Made by a program: the position numbers and the translations under genes. Of a stretch of DNA of 64,000 bases, positions 11,916-23,740 are shown piece by piece. The DNA is taken from contig CAJNDS010002145.1 of NCBI GenBank assembly GCA_905221605.1, forward strand, positions 314,501 through 378,500. The letters are read 5' to 3'. The DNA comes from Symbiodinium natans (lineage: Eukaryota; Sar; Dinophyceae; Suessiales; Symbiodiniaceae). The notes under the pieces were generated by a model, which saw only the letters and a program-made list of their open reading frames with translations, had not been told where the DNA came from and did not search any database. Position 1 is the first letter of the stretch; each line of letters begins with the position of its first letter.

Positions 11916-14858
11916 AATGTATCGCAGACTGATGAAATTCCCATACTTTGAAGCGTCGATTCTTACTATCGGATAATGTATGTCTACTGCCAAGGCAACA
12001 AGCAAGCCCTGCACACCAAGCGGAAGCTGTGCGGATGGCCTTCCATACCAAATGAAGAAGAAGTAAATGCCAACCTTGCTAGCTGCAGCTCTCATGCCAG
12101 TTTCACAAGCAAAAAAGCATCCTCAAGCAGCTCAGAGCCTGGCAGCACCTTTCAACAACTTCAGTCGGTCCGGGCTTTTCCTCACATGGCCATTTTCTTG
12201 TCGGGCTTGACCTTCCGCTGCGGCTCCGCACCGACGAGAAAGACAGGAGTATAACGGGGTATACCCACATCAGACCGACACAATCCGCAGGCTGATTGAA
12301 TGCATGTTGCACGAACGTGGTGAAGCCTTCCTGAGCATTATCAGGCAGGCCCATGGCAGTCCTTTATGCCACTGGCCTCGAGAAATTGTGAAGGATTCGT
12401 GCACTCACGTTGGAAGGCAAGGCTACTGTTGTGAGGATACATTTCCACCAGTCATCAGCACAGCAAGTTGCAGAACTGTTTCGTGCAAGGACTTACAGTC
12501 AGATTTCACTTTGCTGCAAGCCAAGGTGTGAGAAGTCTGAAAGGAGCTGCAACATGGTAGTGCACAGTTGCAATCATGTACAAACTGACACATACACGCA
12601 TCATCACATCACGCAAGAACACACGGCAGGACTTTTTGGCAGTCACTCTGCAACATTGAAGACATTGACAGATCCATGGAGCCAGGCCACCTTTGCCAGG
12701 CATGTTTCTTGTTTTAATGATGTTTACGCGTATGTCCCGACCCTTTCGTACGATCTGAATGGCCCGTTGCAGCCTGCGTTCGCAAAGTTCGAGTCGAGTC
12801 AGCATCCAACTTGAAGCCAGCAGCCTGAAAACAGATTTGGAAACTCAACTTCCATTATCGCCCAAACATGTTGTAACTTCTTGGGTCCACGAGGCTCTAG
12901 TTAGGATCCTGGCTGTGGCAGTATGATGCAGTATGCCTTTCGCAATATTTTTAGTCTTCGGCCTGCCCATATCTTCAAGCTCCCATGCTGAGAGGATTAT
13001 CGTGCTTGGTTTGCGCCGAGTGCCCCAAGGCTGCTCCAAAACCCAGTGTGGGTTTGTACGTTCAGGGTCGGTGAGGAGCGTCCACTATGGCACCATGGCA
13101 CGCATCTCACTTAAGATCTGGGTGCGAACCCCTTCCCACCGGAAATCTTCCTCCGGTACATGGTGTAGAGCTGCTGAAGTCCGCTCTACCAAACAGCTCG
13201 GCCTCGACGACTTCTCGGGAACTAGCCCAATTCCTGGCACCAAATCCAATGGTTGAACATGGTTGCACCGTCCATGCCATGCAGACTCTACCATAAGCTC
13301 GCTCTGGCGTCCTTGCGTTGACATGGTTGGCTCCTCCCTCCTGAGACCTGCGGAGAGATATGTCATTTCGGTGTTGCCATATGGTGTGTGGCTATTCCTA
13401 AAGTTCAAGCTCAACACAAGGCGCACCACGACAAGATAAGCCCTTTGGTAGCGTGGCGTCGTAGATTGGCAAGTGCTACTGCCTGCTGCGTAGTGGCAGG
13501 ATGCATCTTCGCTTGCGATCAAAAGGTCACGCAGAACCTCGTGCGAGGCCGGAATGTGCTCCATGACCTCGCCCAGATTGGCCCAGCGATGTTGCAAAAC
13601 ATGTAAAACATTACACGTGAAACTGAAAAACTGGGATGCGACATGCCTCCAGGCAAATCAGCCAGTCGAAGCGCCTACTGTGGAGCATTCATCGAGTACA
13701 CCAACGGGGTCAAGACACACTGCCTATTCTGTCATCCTGCCAGTAAGGCGCATGGATGCAAGTGGATCCAAAGCCTTCCGAGATCGAAGGGTTCGTCCAG
13801 CCTTTGGGTTTGGACCTGTGGTCAAATCTCAAGATGTCGTGAGAAAATGACCCCAAAAAATTACTGCAAATCTTCCTGCCGATGTGCGCCGGGGAAACTG
13901 CCAAGCCACTGGTGTAGTATGCCGCTCGAGGCGACCCATCAAATGCATGGCAGCAATACCTCAGCAATCGTCATCATTCGACTCAAGCGTCGGAAACATT
14001 GAACCAGTCAGCCTCAGTAAGCCCTTGACTCCCCGGTTTTGTTTAAAAAGTTGCAATAATGGCCACCTGCGGTCAACGGTTCCAGTGTGCGAGTATACAT
14101 TGGAACTCACTTCGTCACTTCGTTCGTTCTTCTCCCTGTCGGCCTCCGGCTCCAAAGTCCGCAATGGTGGTGTGGCACTGGCCTGACCCGAATTGTTAGC
14201 CATAAACACGTCCTCTCTTGCAGAAGCAGACCAAAACGACAAAGGCAAGAATCCCGGCCTTGTTTGTCGTGCCCGTCCACAGGCGGCCAAAGCCGAACCC
14301 TTAAGCTCAAAGAAGGCAACGGCTTTGAAAGCAACAAAACTCAGAATCCGAAAAAAGACATCACCGCAAAAGAACATAATGAAAACAACTGACTGCAGAT
14401 TGGCTGAGGACTTTGGCAGTGATGCAAGCAGCGCATGGTCCAAGTGCCAGGAAGATGTCAGATTTCGGACCTGGCACCATGTGCGTCGAGACCGAAGTAC
14501 TTGCTGAACATGCTGCAAGAGGTCACCCACGATAGTTGCATCTGAGCGACATACTTCTAAAATCAACAATACGTGCAAAAGCTCGTCGGAAGCTCGATAA
14601 AGGTCATGTCTGAGAAGGCGCCACCATCGTCCTTGACAACATCTGTGCGACTTGAGTGTAGGCAGCTGGGCAGTGAGCCGCCGACCACAAGGACTTCACG
14701 CCATGCAGAGCTTAAACCATGGAAACGTCGTGAGCGCAATATGCCATTGCAGAATCTTGCAGGTTTCCCGGGCGAGCAATCTCCGCTTCCGTTCTGGTGG
14801 ATAGCTTCACTGGCACAGGCACCACAATGGGCCTGTGACCCTGCTAATGGTCACCAGA
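11916..14858. other. No gene that can be supported
   Basis: Both strands carry scattered protein-like fragments, for example minus 13500-13597 (NLGEVMEHIPASHEVLRD) and minus 14480-14560, where two frames compete. No pair joins in phase. They may be exons of the helical-repeat gene at 14.9-15.8 kb. Confidence 0.25.
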
Positions 14859-14859
14859 C

Positions 14860-15791
14860 TGAAGTTTCCATAGCGGCACCAACACGATGACGATGCGTGC
14901 TGCGCACAGTTTGGCCGAGGGCAATGAGACATGTGAACTCCAGCTGCGCGGAACGCATTCATGAGGAGCAAGATGTGCTGATATGCACCCTGAGCTACGC
15001 AGTTGCGCCCTGAGCGGCCTTCTTTGCGGCGCAATGTTGCTTGCATCGGTTCTGTCTTTGGGGTCCGTCACTTTCGACTGTCTTCTCATGTTTTGTCTTT
15101 ATGGTGTCGGGCAGGTCTGTCGACTGCAAGGGAAAAGACCGATTAATGACAGTTCCAGTACGTTTGCCATCTGGCAGAATGCAGGCCGGTAATGGTGCCC
15201 ACACACATCGACATGCATGACAAGCGACAGGCTGAAGCCATGCATGATCACACCAATTTGGCAAGTACTACTAAGTACACCAGACTATCCTAGCGTCAAG
15301 CCATGGCAGCCATGGAATATGAGCTGCTCACGCGTGCATGCGTCCACGCACAGAGGCGGACACTTCACTGTCCGCACGCGGACCCAGTGGCGCGACTAGT
15401 TTCGATTGTGAATAGCGCCTGTGGGTGGGACAGGGGGGGGCTTTCACGGGTCAACATGGAACCCAGTATAGGTGCTCCGACAGGTGCTTCGCCTGCCTTT
15501 GCATCCAAATGAAGCAGCTTCAAGATGTTTCAAGCTGCACGTCCTCTGTCCGAGATGGTCCTGCAGCTGGTAGCCTCGAGCTGCGCAGCTCTGACAAACA
15601 GCAGTCCCAGAAAAAGAATGTTGAGCAGCCGGCGAAACCACCCGTGCCCCATTGCCTTTATCCGCCAGTTGGTCCAAGATGATCCGAACCTGCGAACAAG
15701 TGTTCATTCAATTGTTGAGCTCCCTAGCGTTGCGCAACATGCCTCGGAGAAGGCATCTGCAAACTTGGCAGCATAGTGGAGCACATCGACC
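14860..15791 (-). CDS. Exon cluster of an unidentified helical-repeat protein
   Basis: Exon 15743-15791 starts after CTGCAG and reads VDVLHYAAKFADAFSE. It ends at a GC donor and joins in phase, across a 53-base GC-AG intron, to an exon beginning at 15689 (VRIILDQLADKGNGAR). A further exon-like segment starts at 14943 after CGCGCAG (LEFTCLIALGQTVRST). The short GC-AG intron and AG|G borders match the better-supported genes of this window. The family could not be named. The borders of the outer exons are unknown, and more exons probably lie on both sides, for example an upstream piece reading STDVLRHMLPPPEAW near 15880-15925. Confidence 0.4.
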
Positions 15792-15929
15792 CTGCAGCTG
15801 TTCCGATCAACAAAATACTGCATGATGATGATCTTTCGTCTGCTGCCCTGCAAATCAGTTTTGGTATGACCCAAGCTTCGGGCGGTGGCAGCATGTGTCG
15901 CAGAACGTCAGTCGACACCTGCAAGGTGT

Positions 15930-17790
15930 CCGTATTGCTGCCATGCAAGTCCCCGGCTGATTTCCAGACGTTTTCAGGCTCAACAGCGTCCAGGCCTCAT
16001 ACAATGCATAACGTGAATGGTAAATGCCCGCCAATTGGACCTTGTGGACCTGCATTGTGCAAGTTGCAGCCTGTGACAAGTGTGCCAATTCGTCGGACAA
16101 GGGTTCCAGATTCCAGCCTCCTGAGACAGTTTGACAAGCCAAAGCATTGATGCACCTCAATGCGCTTCAGAATTGAAGCACTTAGCCGAGAAGTTTCGCC
16201 CATACTGCCATGATCCAAACAGCACTTGGAATAGAACCGATGGCATCGCGTAGTTCAGGATAGAGGCACCTCCGCTTGAACCATCCGGGCTCGACAACTT
16301 CTGCCGAGGCTGTTCTCATGCAGCGTCCAGATGCACATGCATCGCATGCGTACTCGGGCTTCCTTGCAACAATGCTTTTTGAACGAGCGAAACAACGAGT
16401 CTACTATCGGAAAAGTAAAACGTTGCATTGAACGAGTGGTCGATTTACTTGCTAGGCGAGTCTTCCTGGACAAACATCAACCCCGACCCGAGCAATTGGC
16501 CATTTCGGACCGAGGATAAGCTGCGCAGGACTGCGGGAACACCCTCTTCCCCTTCCAACCACACCTCCAGGGCCTCCCTTCACTCTGGAGCTATCCAAAC
16601 ACTGGCTCTCCTTCCACCGGACTCCGACATGCAAAAACGGAGGGCTTTCCGTAAAACTTTGTGCAGATACCTCTGCTGTTACTACTTCACAGGCTAACAT
16701 TTCTGCATGAGAGGACAGCATCACAGGAAACAAGAAACCCAGGCCTTTCACCATGAACCATGACAACCGCCTGAATGAACTCCGTGAAGTGGCTGCAGAT
16801 CCTCAGGGATTCGTTTTTCGGCAGCGGGCCCCGGTTGCACACTTTTCATTGATTCTCATTGCAGGCACAAGATACACAAGCTACAGTATCCACTGGAAGT
16901 CCACTGTCCACTGGGAACCATCAGGAGAGGAGACCACGAGAATATGGACATCGATTGTGTCTAGGTGCCCGCATTCCTACCGCCTTTCTATCTCCTTTCC
17001 CAGAGCCTTCATGCCGTGCCACCACTTAGCACTAGCTCTAATCTCAAGGAATCAGGTCTCGGCCTTCGCACGCTAAACTCTTTGGCGAAGGCCGCCAGGG
17101 CACTAATGGGTGCGGGCTCGCCAGAGGCTCTCCAGACAGGGCTCTCTCTGTCTCTCCGTCCTGTGCATGTCCATGATCGGGTTCAAGAGGCTGTAGTAGT
17201 TGGAGGATGTGAACCATTCTTGCGACGTCTGACCTTCCGGGAACATCAAATGTGCCACCCTGCATGCCATGTTCGACGATTCTTTTTGGGGGGAAGAACC
17301 AGACTCCTGTCATACTGGTGTGTCTCGAACAATGCAAGAAAGCATCTCGCAAATGTCTCCCATCACACATCATTCCCACAGCAAGCATGCCTTGAAAGCC
17401 TTTGGCAATCAAGATATCCTCCGGCAAGTGCTGCTTTGAACTCGCCACGCTGTGACGCCTCACCTTGCCTTCCACACATAGAAGTTGTCCCTGGTGTGCT
17501 GGAAAGATTCATGCAGCTTTTGCGAAACCTGGACAATGGGCAAGCTTTCACTCGAGACCAAGGTCACCGATACCAAGTTAGACGTTACACAGGCCCGGAC
17601 CCAATCCAGCACCACCAATACCTTCCTGCTCCAGTCATCTTGAAACAAGGACGTGCATCATGAAATGGTTGCAATCGCGGCAGGGAGCACAGACATGGAA
17701 GTTGCTGATCGGCCAACATCGCAAAGGAACCTGCAGACCTCGGGACACTCTGCTCCACTCAAGACTTTTTCTTGGCACAGGAAGTGCCCC
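15930..17790. other. No supported gene
   Basis: A plus-strand frame of 232 residues at 16965-17663 and several overlapping minus frames are present. None has a motif, and their composition does not separate one strand from the other. Confidence 0.35.
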
Positions 17791-17799
17791 AAGTGCCCC

Positions 17800-18125
17800 G
17801 CCTGCCCCCGAACCCGAACCACAACCGGTTCAGGTTCTGGTTCGGGGGGCGGGTGGCATGGGCGGGCTTGGGTTCGGAAAATATTCAACCCAAATCCTTC
17901 AGCCCTAGAAAACCTAAACCTTGACAGCCCTCAACCGTCCTACTATAAGCCCTATAATAAAACCCTTACACCCCGATCCTTCATCCCCTAAACCCTACAA
18001 GCGCGCATAACCCGCAAAGCCCGAACCCTCCCATGCCGTCAACCTCCTGATATAAAACCCAAAACCGAAAAGCCGTAAAGCCTGGATTCGGGTTAGGGGG
18101 GGGGGTTCGCGGGTTCGCGTTCTCT
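17800..18125. repeat. CGAACC inverted repeat and degenerate telomere-like tract
   Basis: Near 17809-17858 CCCCCGAACC faces GGTTCGGGGG, with further GAACC/GGTTC words inside, giving a strong potential hairpin. From about 17885 to 18100 the plus strand is full of variants of CCCTAAACC and AAACCC, and it ends in GGGTTAGGGGGGGGG. Confidence 0.55.
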
Positions 18126-18403
18126 TTCAAAGGGGGTTGGGGCTCGGGCTCGGGCTCGGGGCTTTTTTCGAGGGGAGGGGGTGCAAAAGTTGAACAGTGC
18201 ACAACCCCCCGGTCGAAAGCAACCCTTTCCCCCAGTTGACGAAGCCCCTTTGTTGGTTTTGGCCGAAATGATCGCGAACCTCTCTTGAGTTCCCCTGAGA
18301 TGAAGCACTATTTGTTTGTCTATCTCAGGTCTTGTATTCTCGGGTTCAGGCCTGTGTTTGGAACGGGTGACTCTCAATAACATCCAACAAACCATATTGC
18401 TCA

Positions 18404-18565
18404 GCCTCCGGCCAAGAGGCGTCTGGAAAAGCAGACCAGGATGTGGTCTCCTTCCGCCCTTCCCAGCTCGAAATTCGCAGTCCACCCCCCAGCGACATAT
18501 AACTTTGGCTTTCTTTCGTCTGCGATGCGCACGCTACACCCCGCGCTGGGCCGGCCCGGCACCGC
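18404..18565 (+). repeat. Interspersed repeat family, copy 2
   Basis: Best-preserved copy. In order it has CCTCCGGCCAAGAGGC, GCAGACCAGGATGTGG, a C-rich tract, GCGACATATAACTTTGGC, and TCGTCTGCGATGCGCACG followed by CTACACCCCGCG and GGCCGGCCCGGC. Confidence 0.6.
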
Positions 18566-19780
18566 GAATGTCAAAAATCAAAGCCCAAAACTGAATAGCC
18601 CAAAAATTGGGCCACGTATGGCTACGTTCGCATGAGCGTGAGTACCAGCAGCCAGCTGTTTGCATGTCTTTGCAGATTAGACGTTGGTGACGTTGGCACG
18701 ACCATGCCATTTAAAAAACATGTGGAGGTAGCGCACGACTACTACCATGATGACCTCTTGGGACACGGCAGCCAGTCTCCGACCAGTGGAGTCGCGGCAT
18801 TTCGAAAGATGTCCTACTGCCAACAGCCGGATGAAGAATAGTGAACGGACATCAGAACCGCAGCATCCACAGCGCGATGACTGAGCAAGAGGCCTCCAGC
18901 TCAGGTGGCCGCCGCATCTCGAAATCTCCAACACCAGAAGCCAGCCCAGCCAACACCAGAGCGCCTGACAGGCAGAGTATGGGCAAAAAAACAACCCTGC
19001 CAGCACAGTTCAACTCGAAGCTGGCATGGGCTCCTGCTAGCCACACATGGCCGCCCATGTCCAAGTCCCTCACATTTTTGCAAGGTGGCAATATTTGGTG
19101 ATCATGCTTCGCGTGGCAGTCAAAAAATGTGCAGCTGAGGCTGCTGACGGCCAACATTCCACGACTCTATCGGCTCTACAATCTCATGTCGAGCATTCTT
19201 GGTCAAGTCTCGCCAACCTGCCAATGACCTCTAAAGCCATACGATGTAATAATCAAGCGCATGATGTCTGAAATTCAGAAAGCGTGTGCAGGGATAAAGC
19301 TGCTTTCTAGTCCTACTATGTCCTGCGAATCGTGCAGACGGCATGCTTCGTCTAGTCTAAACCAGGCAATATCGCTGCACATGCTGAGCCACACCCTGTA
19401 GCGCCAAGACTGGTGTGCTTATCCTTAGCTTAGCACATGCACCACTTCGCCTCGGCCCGTGGGCCGAAGGAGGTTTCCTATAACTCGCAATGCCCGACAA
19501 CCCTTGCTAACTGCAAAGGTTTTGAATTGGGCTCCCAAGCAACCCATTCTAAGAGAGTTCTTACAGACTGAAACACTCACAAACATTGGGAGATGGTAGT
19601 GGGGCTCTTGTGGGTGCCGCGATCGGCCTTGGCACATGGCCGCCAAACTTCTAAGGACCCCCAGCGAAGCCCCCCCAAAGGACGCTTTCAAAGCCTCCAA
19701 TCCTTCAATTTAACATGGTTCAACATTGTGTGTCTTTGCATTTATCACACCGTGGGGGCATGCGGCATGAGTTGAAAGCG
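18566..19780 (-). other. Exon-like fragments only
   Basis: Minus-strand fragments near 18985-19040 (AHASFELNCAG), 18690-18780 (GRRLAAVSQEVIM) and 19425-19700 (FGGASLGVLRSLAAMCQG) look protein-like. They cannot be joined by splice phase. Confidence 0.25.
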
Positions 19781-19781
19781 T

Positions 19782-21766
19782 TCAGCCGGCGTCAGCTCTG
19801 GCAAGCTGTTCCTCCTCCTCAGGAAACTCCTCCTCGTCGGAGAGGTCGGAGAGGCCTCGGCAGTCGTAGTCGGGCGGGGCAGTGCCGCGCTTCTTGTGCT
19901 CCTCTTCCCTGCGGGCCATCTCAACCATGCGGCGCGTGTCACGCCAATCGTCGAAGTCGACGCAGAGCTTTACTTTGGGAAACAAGCGCTGAAATTGACA
20001 AAAGCATGCCATGCAGGAAATGCAAGGCGTGTGAGAGGCATACAGTCGGACAGTGCCAGTGACTTCAGCACACTCTGCCTCAAATTCAGCATCCGTCTTT
20101 GCACCGGACGCCTCTTGCACGCGAGCAATCACTTTGATCAGGGCTTGCCGCTCGGCATGATTTGAGCGATCATGTTGCGCGAAGACCGGAAGAACATAGG
20201 AGCCGGGGGAACGCAACTTGGGCCTTTTGGGATCCCGCCGTGGCGAGATTGGCGGATCTCGCCTCTCCTCTCTCTCCTCACGCTTCTCAGATTTCTGAGG
20301 TCGTTTCTCACGGCCTTCACGCCCCTCCCGCGAGGGGCGGCTCTCACGCTCGGAAGGTGTCGCGTGAGATGCAGGTGCCCCTTGGTTCCCTTGGGTCTTG
20401 CTTGGAATTTTGCTGGGCACTTCAGTTGTCACTTTTTGCGTACTGGGTGTGCTGCCGGCGTCTTGCTTTGGAGCCTCAGCCCTCGGACGCGGAAACAGTT
20501 GGCTCTCCACCTTCGGTTCTGTCTCGGTCCTTGACGCCGAAGATTCGGGCTGCGAATGCGCATCACGAAGTCGCTTCTGTCTTTCTTCCTCGAGGCGCCG
20601 CTCCTCCTGCCTCCGCTTGTCCTGCTCACGCAGCTCACGCAGCTGCTGTTTCCGCTGCCAGACATTGTCTGGAGAGGGCATGGATCGGCTGCTGGGCTCC
20701 GGAGGGGGAGCCCGGTCCAAGCCACGAGACTGGGCTTCCAAATCCATCTTCAGGCGGAAGTCCGGCTCAAAGCTCTTTTGCTTCATCATGTCTATGATCT
20801 CAAATCCATGCTGCCACTGCTTACCCTGGCGACACGCTGACAAGGCGTAGTTGTGGCCAACGGAGCTGGCAGAGAGGCCCTGCTTGTCGATTTCAAGGAA
20901 CAAAGACAGGGACCTCTGCCACTCGTGAGCTTCTTCACATGCAGCGGCCACATGCTCAAAGCTCTGGGCATCCGCTTCGATGCCAGCAGCGGGCATCAAA
21001 GTCCTGAGGATGTGGAGAGACTCCTGCCACTCCTTCGGCTTGCAGGCGCCTGTCAGTCAGGAATGGTCAGCCACAAGAGCCTCTCTCGTGCTCAACGTGA
21101 TCCTATGTGATCCCGCAAAACATAGTTCAGCAAAACGCCCTGATCAGTCCTGCGCAATGGTTGTAACCTGTCTTCGAACACCAGCTCTTTTTTCCGATGC
21201 TGCCAACATGCACAAGACTGTCGCAACAGGCAATACAATCTGTCCGACCAAGCAAAAACAGCAGCTGCAGCTACCAGAACTGCCATTACCAACTCGAGAG
21301 CTAATTTGACGAATTAACGGGCAACACGTGACAAGACATGCGATGGTTGCTTGCATGGACTCTTTCTGAACGGCTGAACGTGGGTGCCGGAGTGACTAGC
21401 ACGGAGACTGCGAGTACCACAACCCGCCCCCCTGTAATACAAGATTGCTTTGAATCCGTGACCCCTTCGCTCCCCGGAGTTTGCCTTCTCAACAGAACTT
21501 GAACCCAAGGAAGCGGAGGGTTACTAGGGTTTGGGCACTTTGGGGGGGGGGGGGGGGGGGGGCGCTGTGCTGTGCACCACAGTGCATGGCCTGGAGCGGC
21601 AGATTGAAGGCATTGAAATTGTGGCGGAGGGGGGCGCGTTCGTCCAGCGAAGTTCCATGTGGTACAGATGACCAGACGCTCTGCACGTCTTCATTTTCGG
21701 CAATGAAGGCACTCAGAACTGCTGTAAGATGCAAGCTCGGGCATTCACACCATTCGGGCATTGTGC

Positions 21767-21865
<99 letters not shown>

Positions 21866-22163
21866 CACAACAACAATCACAACAACAATCACAATCATCA
21901 CAACCACAAGCAGAACCACAACCACAACCACAACCACAACACGGACCACTGACAACAGCAACTAGACCAACACAACATCTCATGAGCATGAGCACGAGCA
22001 ACAGCAAGAGTGCGGCAGTCGAAGACATTTGCAAGCAAGCTGCTCTGCAGATCCGGACTTACGGATTTCTCTCTCATCTCCGCCAACATGGCCAGGGCCC
22101 GCTCCACCTGTCGCAGGCTTTGAACCACCAAACATTGCCAATCTTACACTGGTGGACCCTGCC
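19782..22163 (-). CDS. PPR-repeat protein with C-terminal zinc deaminase domain, 5' part incomplete
   Basis: The last exon (19782-21049) starts after CTGACTGACAG and opens mid-repeat with ACKPKEWQESL. Three PPR-type helical repeats follow (EWQRSL...NYALSAC, KQWQHGFEIIDMM), then a charged, low-complexity linker. The C-terminal domain has the cytidine-deaminase signature: HAE in SNHAERQAL, and PCxxC in HTPCISCMAC about 43 residues later. Counting from the TTG just before ATG 20996, HAE is at residues 281-283 and PCxxC at 325-329. Two upstream PPR exons are visible. One ends at 22163 and reads DITKYNWVLSAMAKDKQ. It joins in phase over a 55-base GC-AG intron to 21974-22107 (VERALAMLAEMREKSVSPD). 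The exon linking 21974 to 21049 was not resolved; a candidate lies near 21640-21740. PPR-deaminase architecture in plants and protists serves organelle C-to-U RNA editing, so that role is inferred here. The catalytic residues are intact. Confidence 0.85.
21542..21562 (+). repeat. Homopolymer of 21 G
   Basis: An uninterrupted G run on the plus strand, inside the probable intron of the PPR-deaminase gene (C run on the coding strand). Confidence 0.9.
21767..21945 (+). repeat. CAA trinucleotide array
   Basis: About 32 uninterrupted CAA units are followed by a decaying tail of CAACAATCA and CCACAA variants. It lies just downstream of a PPR exon of the minus-strand gene, so it is probably intronic. 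Reading it as polyglutamine on the plus strand is very likely spurious. Confidence 0.9.
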
Positions 22164-22574
22164 TGCTTGTCTTTTGCCATGGCACTTAGGACCCAGTTGT
22201 ACTTGGTAATGTCAAGCCTTGCAAGCTCCAGTCTCCAACAGCTACGCAGGTGTCAAAGATGCTTTGCAACAATCCGCTGTGCATGGTATGAGCCGGGTGC
22301 TCCAGGTTTAGGTCCTTCATCTCCCTGCAGTCGATGGCTGGATGAGCGTCTCTCTTAAGGAAACGACCGCTTGTACGTTTCATCACGCTTCCAGGGCCTC
22401 ATCAGGCGAAGTGCTCGTCGAAATTGGCCATCCAATGCCAACGCCTTTGAAAGCAGGTGGAGGCATGCAACGCATGCCGGAACTGTCCAAATTGTCCCTA
22501 CACCATCTAAAGAAGTAACCAGCATCAGCAATGAGCAGCACCAAAGGAGTGCAATTTGATGGCCCCTTGCATTT

Positions 22575-23740
22575 CTGTTGGCATGTCTATAATGGTGGTA
22601 GAATATTGCAGCAGCAGTACTACGGTAGTGATTTAGTACTAACTATTCTAATTTCACTTTTATTATCTCAGAAGTATTGCTAAACGATTAAGTTATTACT
22701 GCAATGACCCTGCAATGTTACTAACGATAGTAGTGCCATAGAATTCATATAATATTACTATCATGCAATACTATTGTCAATATGTCGATAATATTACAGC
22801 AATATTACTGCACAACTCCTGGCCTTTTACTGTACTATTTCTGCAATATTGCTGCAAAATTTCTATAATAATTCTCATGCCACCAAATTACAAAGACACG
22901 ACTGTAGTGTTGCGGGAATATTGCTGTAACACTGCTATAATGCTGCTGTAGCATTGCAAATACTACTATAAATATTTTTGTTTCTGCAATATTACCAACA
23001 AGATTACAAAAATATAACGATAACATTGCTGTAATGTTGCTTAACTACTATATTGCTATATATTGCTATAATACTGCTAGAATGTTACCTAGTGCCGTTG
23101 TCATCTTTTTAGGTCTAAGAGCCACATTCGAAAGAATGCCTTTGGCTGGTCCATTTGCAGCCGGAATGGTACTGGTAACTTCAGGCCATTAAGGATAATA
23201 GTCACGGATACCTATGCCACACACACTGCAGATGCTGGTTTTGGATTTGAATGTAATGCCATTGCGGTACTGCATTGCTACTGTAATACTACTATAATAC
23301 TTCTAGATTCTATCGCTCGTATATCACTCCTTATTACTGCGTTCTTACAAATACAGTACTACTACATTCCTGTTATATTGCTACTTTGTTGCTGCTGGGC
23401 TAATCTATTTCTGCTATATTCCTACAAAACTACTAGTCTATTTCTACTAAACTACTACTACATACTAGACTTCTACATGGCATCAGTATATATTATTATA
23501 TTGCTCTAGTATTCTATTCTTATCGCTATTGCTGTGTTGCTGTATTGCAGTGTCGTTACTGCGTTACTGTGTTGCTATGCTACTGTGCCAATGTGTGACT
23601 GTGTTACCATGCTTCTGTGTTACGGTGTGAATGTGGTACTGCGTTTACAACTACGTCTCCAAGTCCGAGTCCTGCTCCCTGTCCTACTACTCCTACTCCT
23701 CCTGCTGCTGCTACTGCTGCTACTGCGAGAAGTCATACTA
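22575..23740. repeat. AT-rich degenerate microsatellite desert
   Basis: Built almost entirely from short words such as AATATTGCTGTA, ATTACTGCA, CTACTA and CTGTAATACTACT, mutated so that no long exact unit survives. It ends in a CTA/CTG/CTC trinucleotide stretch near 23680-23735. No gene was seen. Confidence 0.75.

Noticed and set aside
16965..17663. Plus-strand 232-residue frame
   Set aside because: No motif, biased composition absent, and overlapping minus frames are equally open.
21481..22209. Plus-strand 242-residue frame with a long polyglutamine tract
   Set aside because: It is a translation of the CAA array and its flanks, and it overlaps PPR exons that read well on the minus strand.
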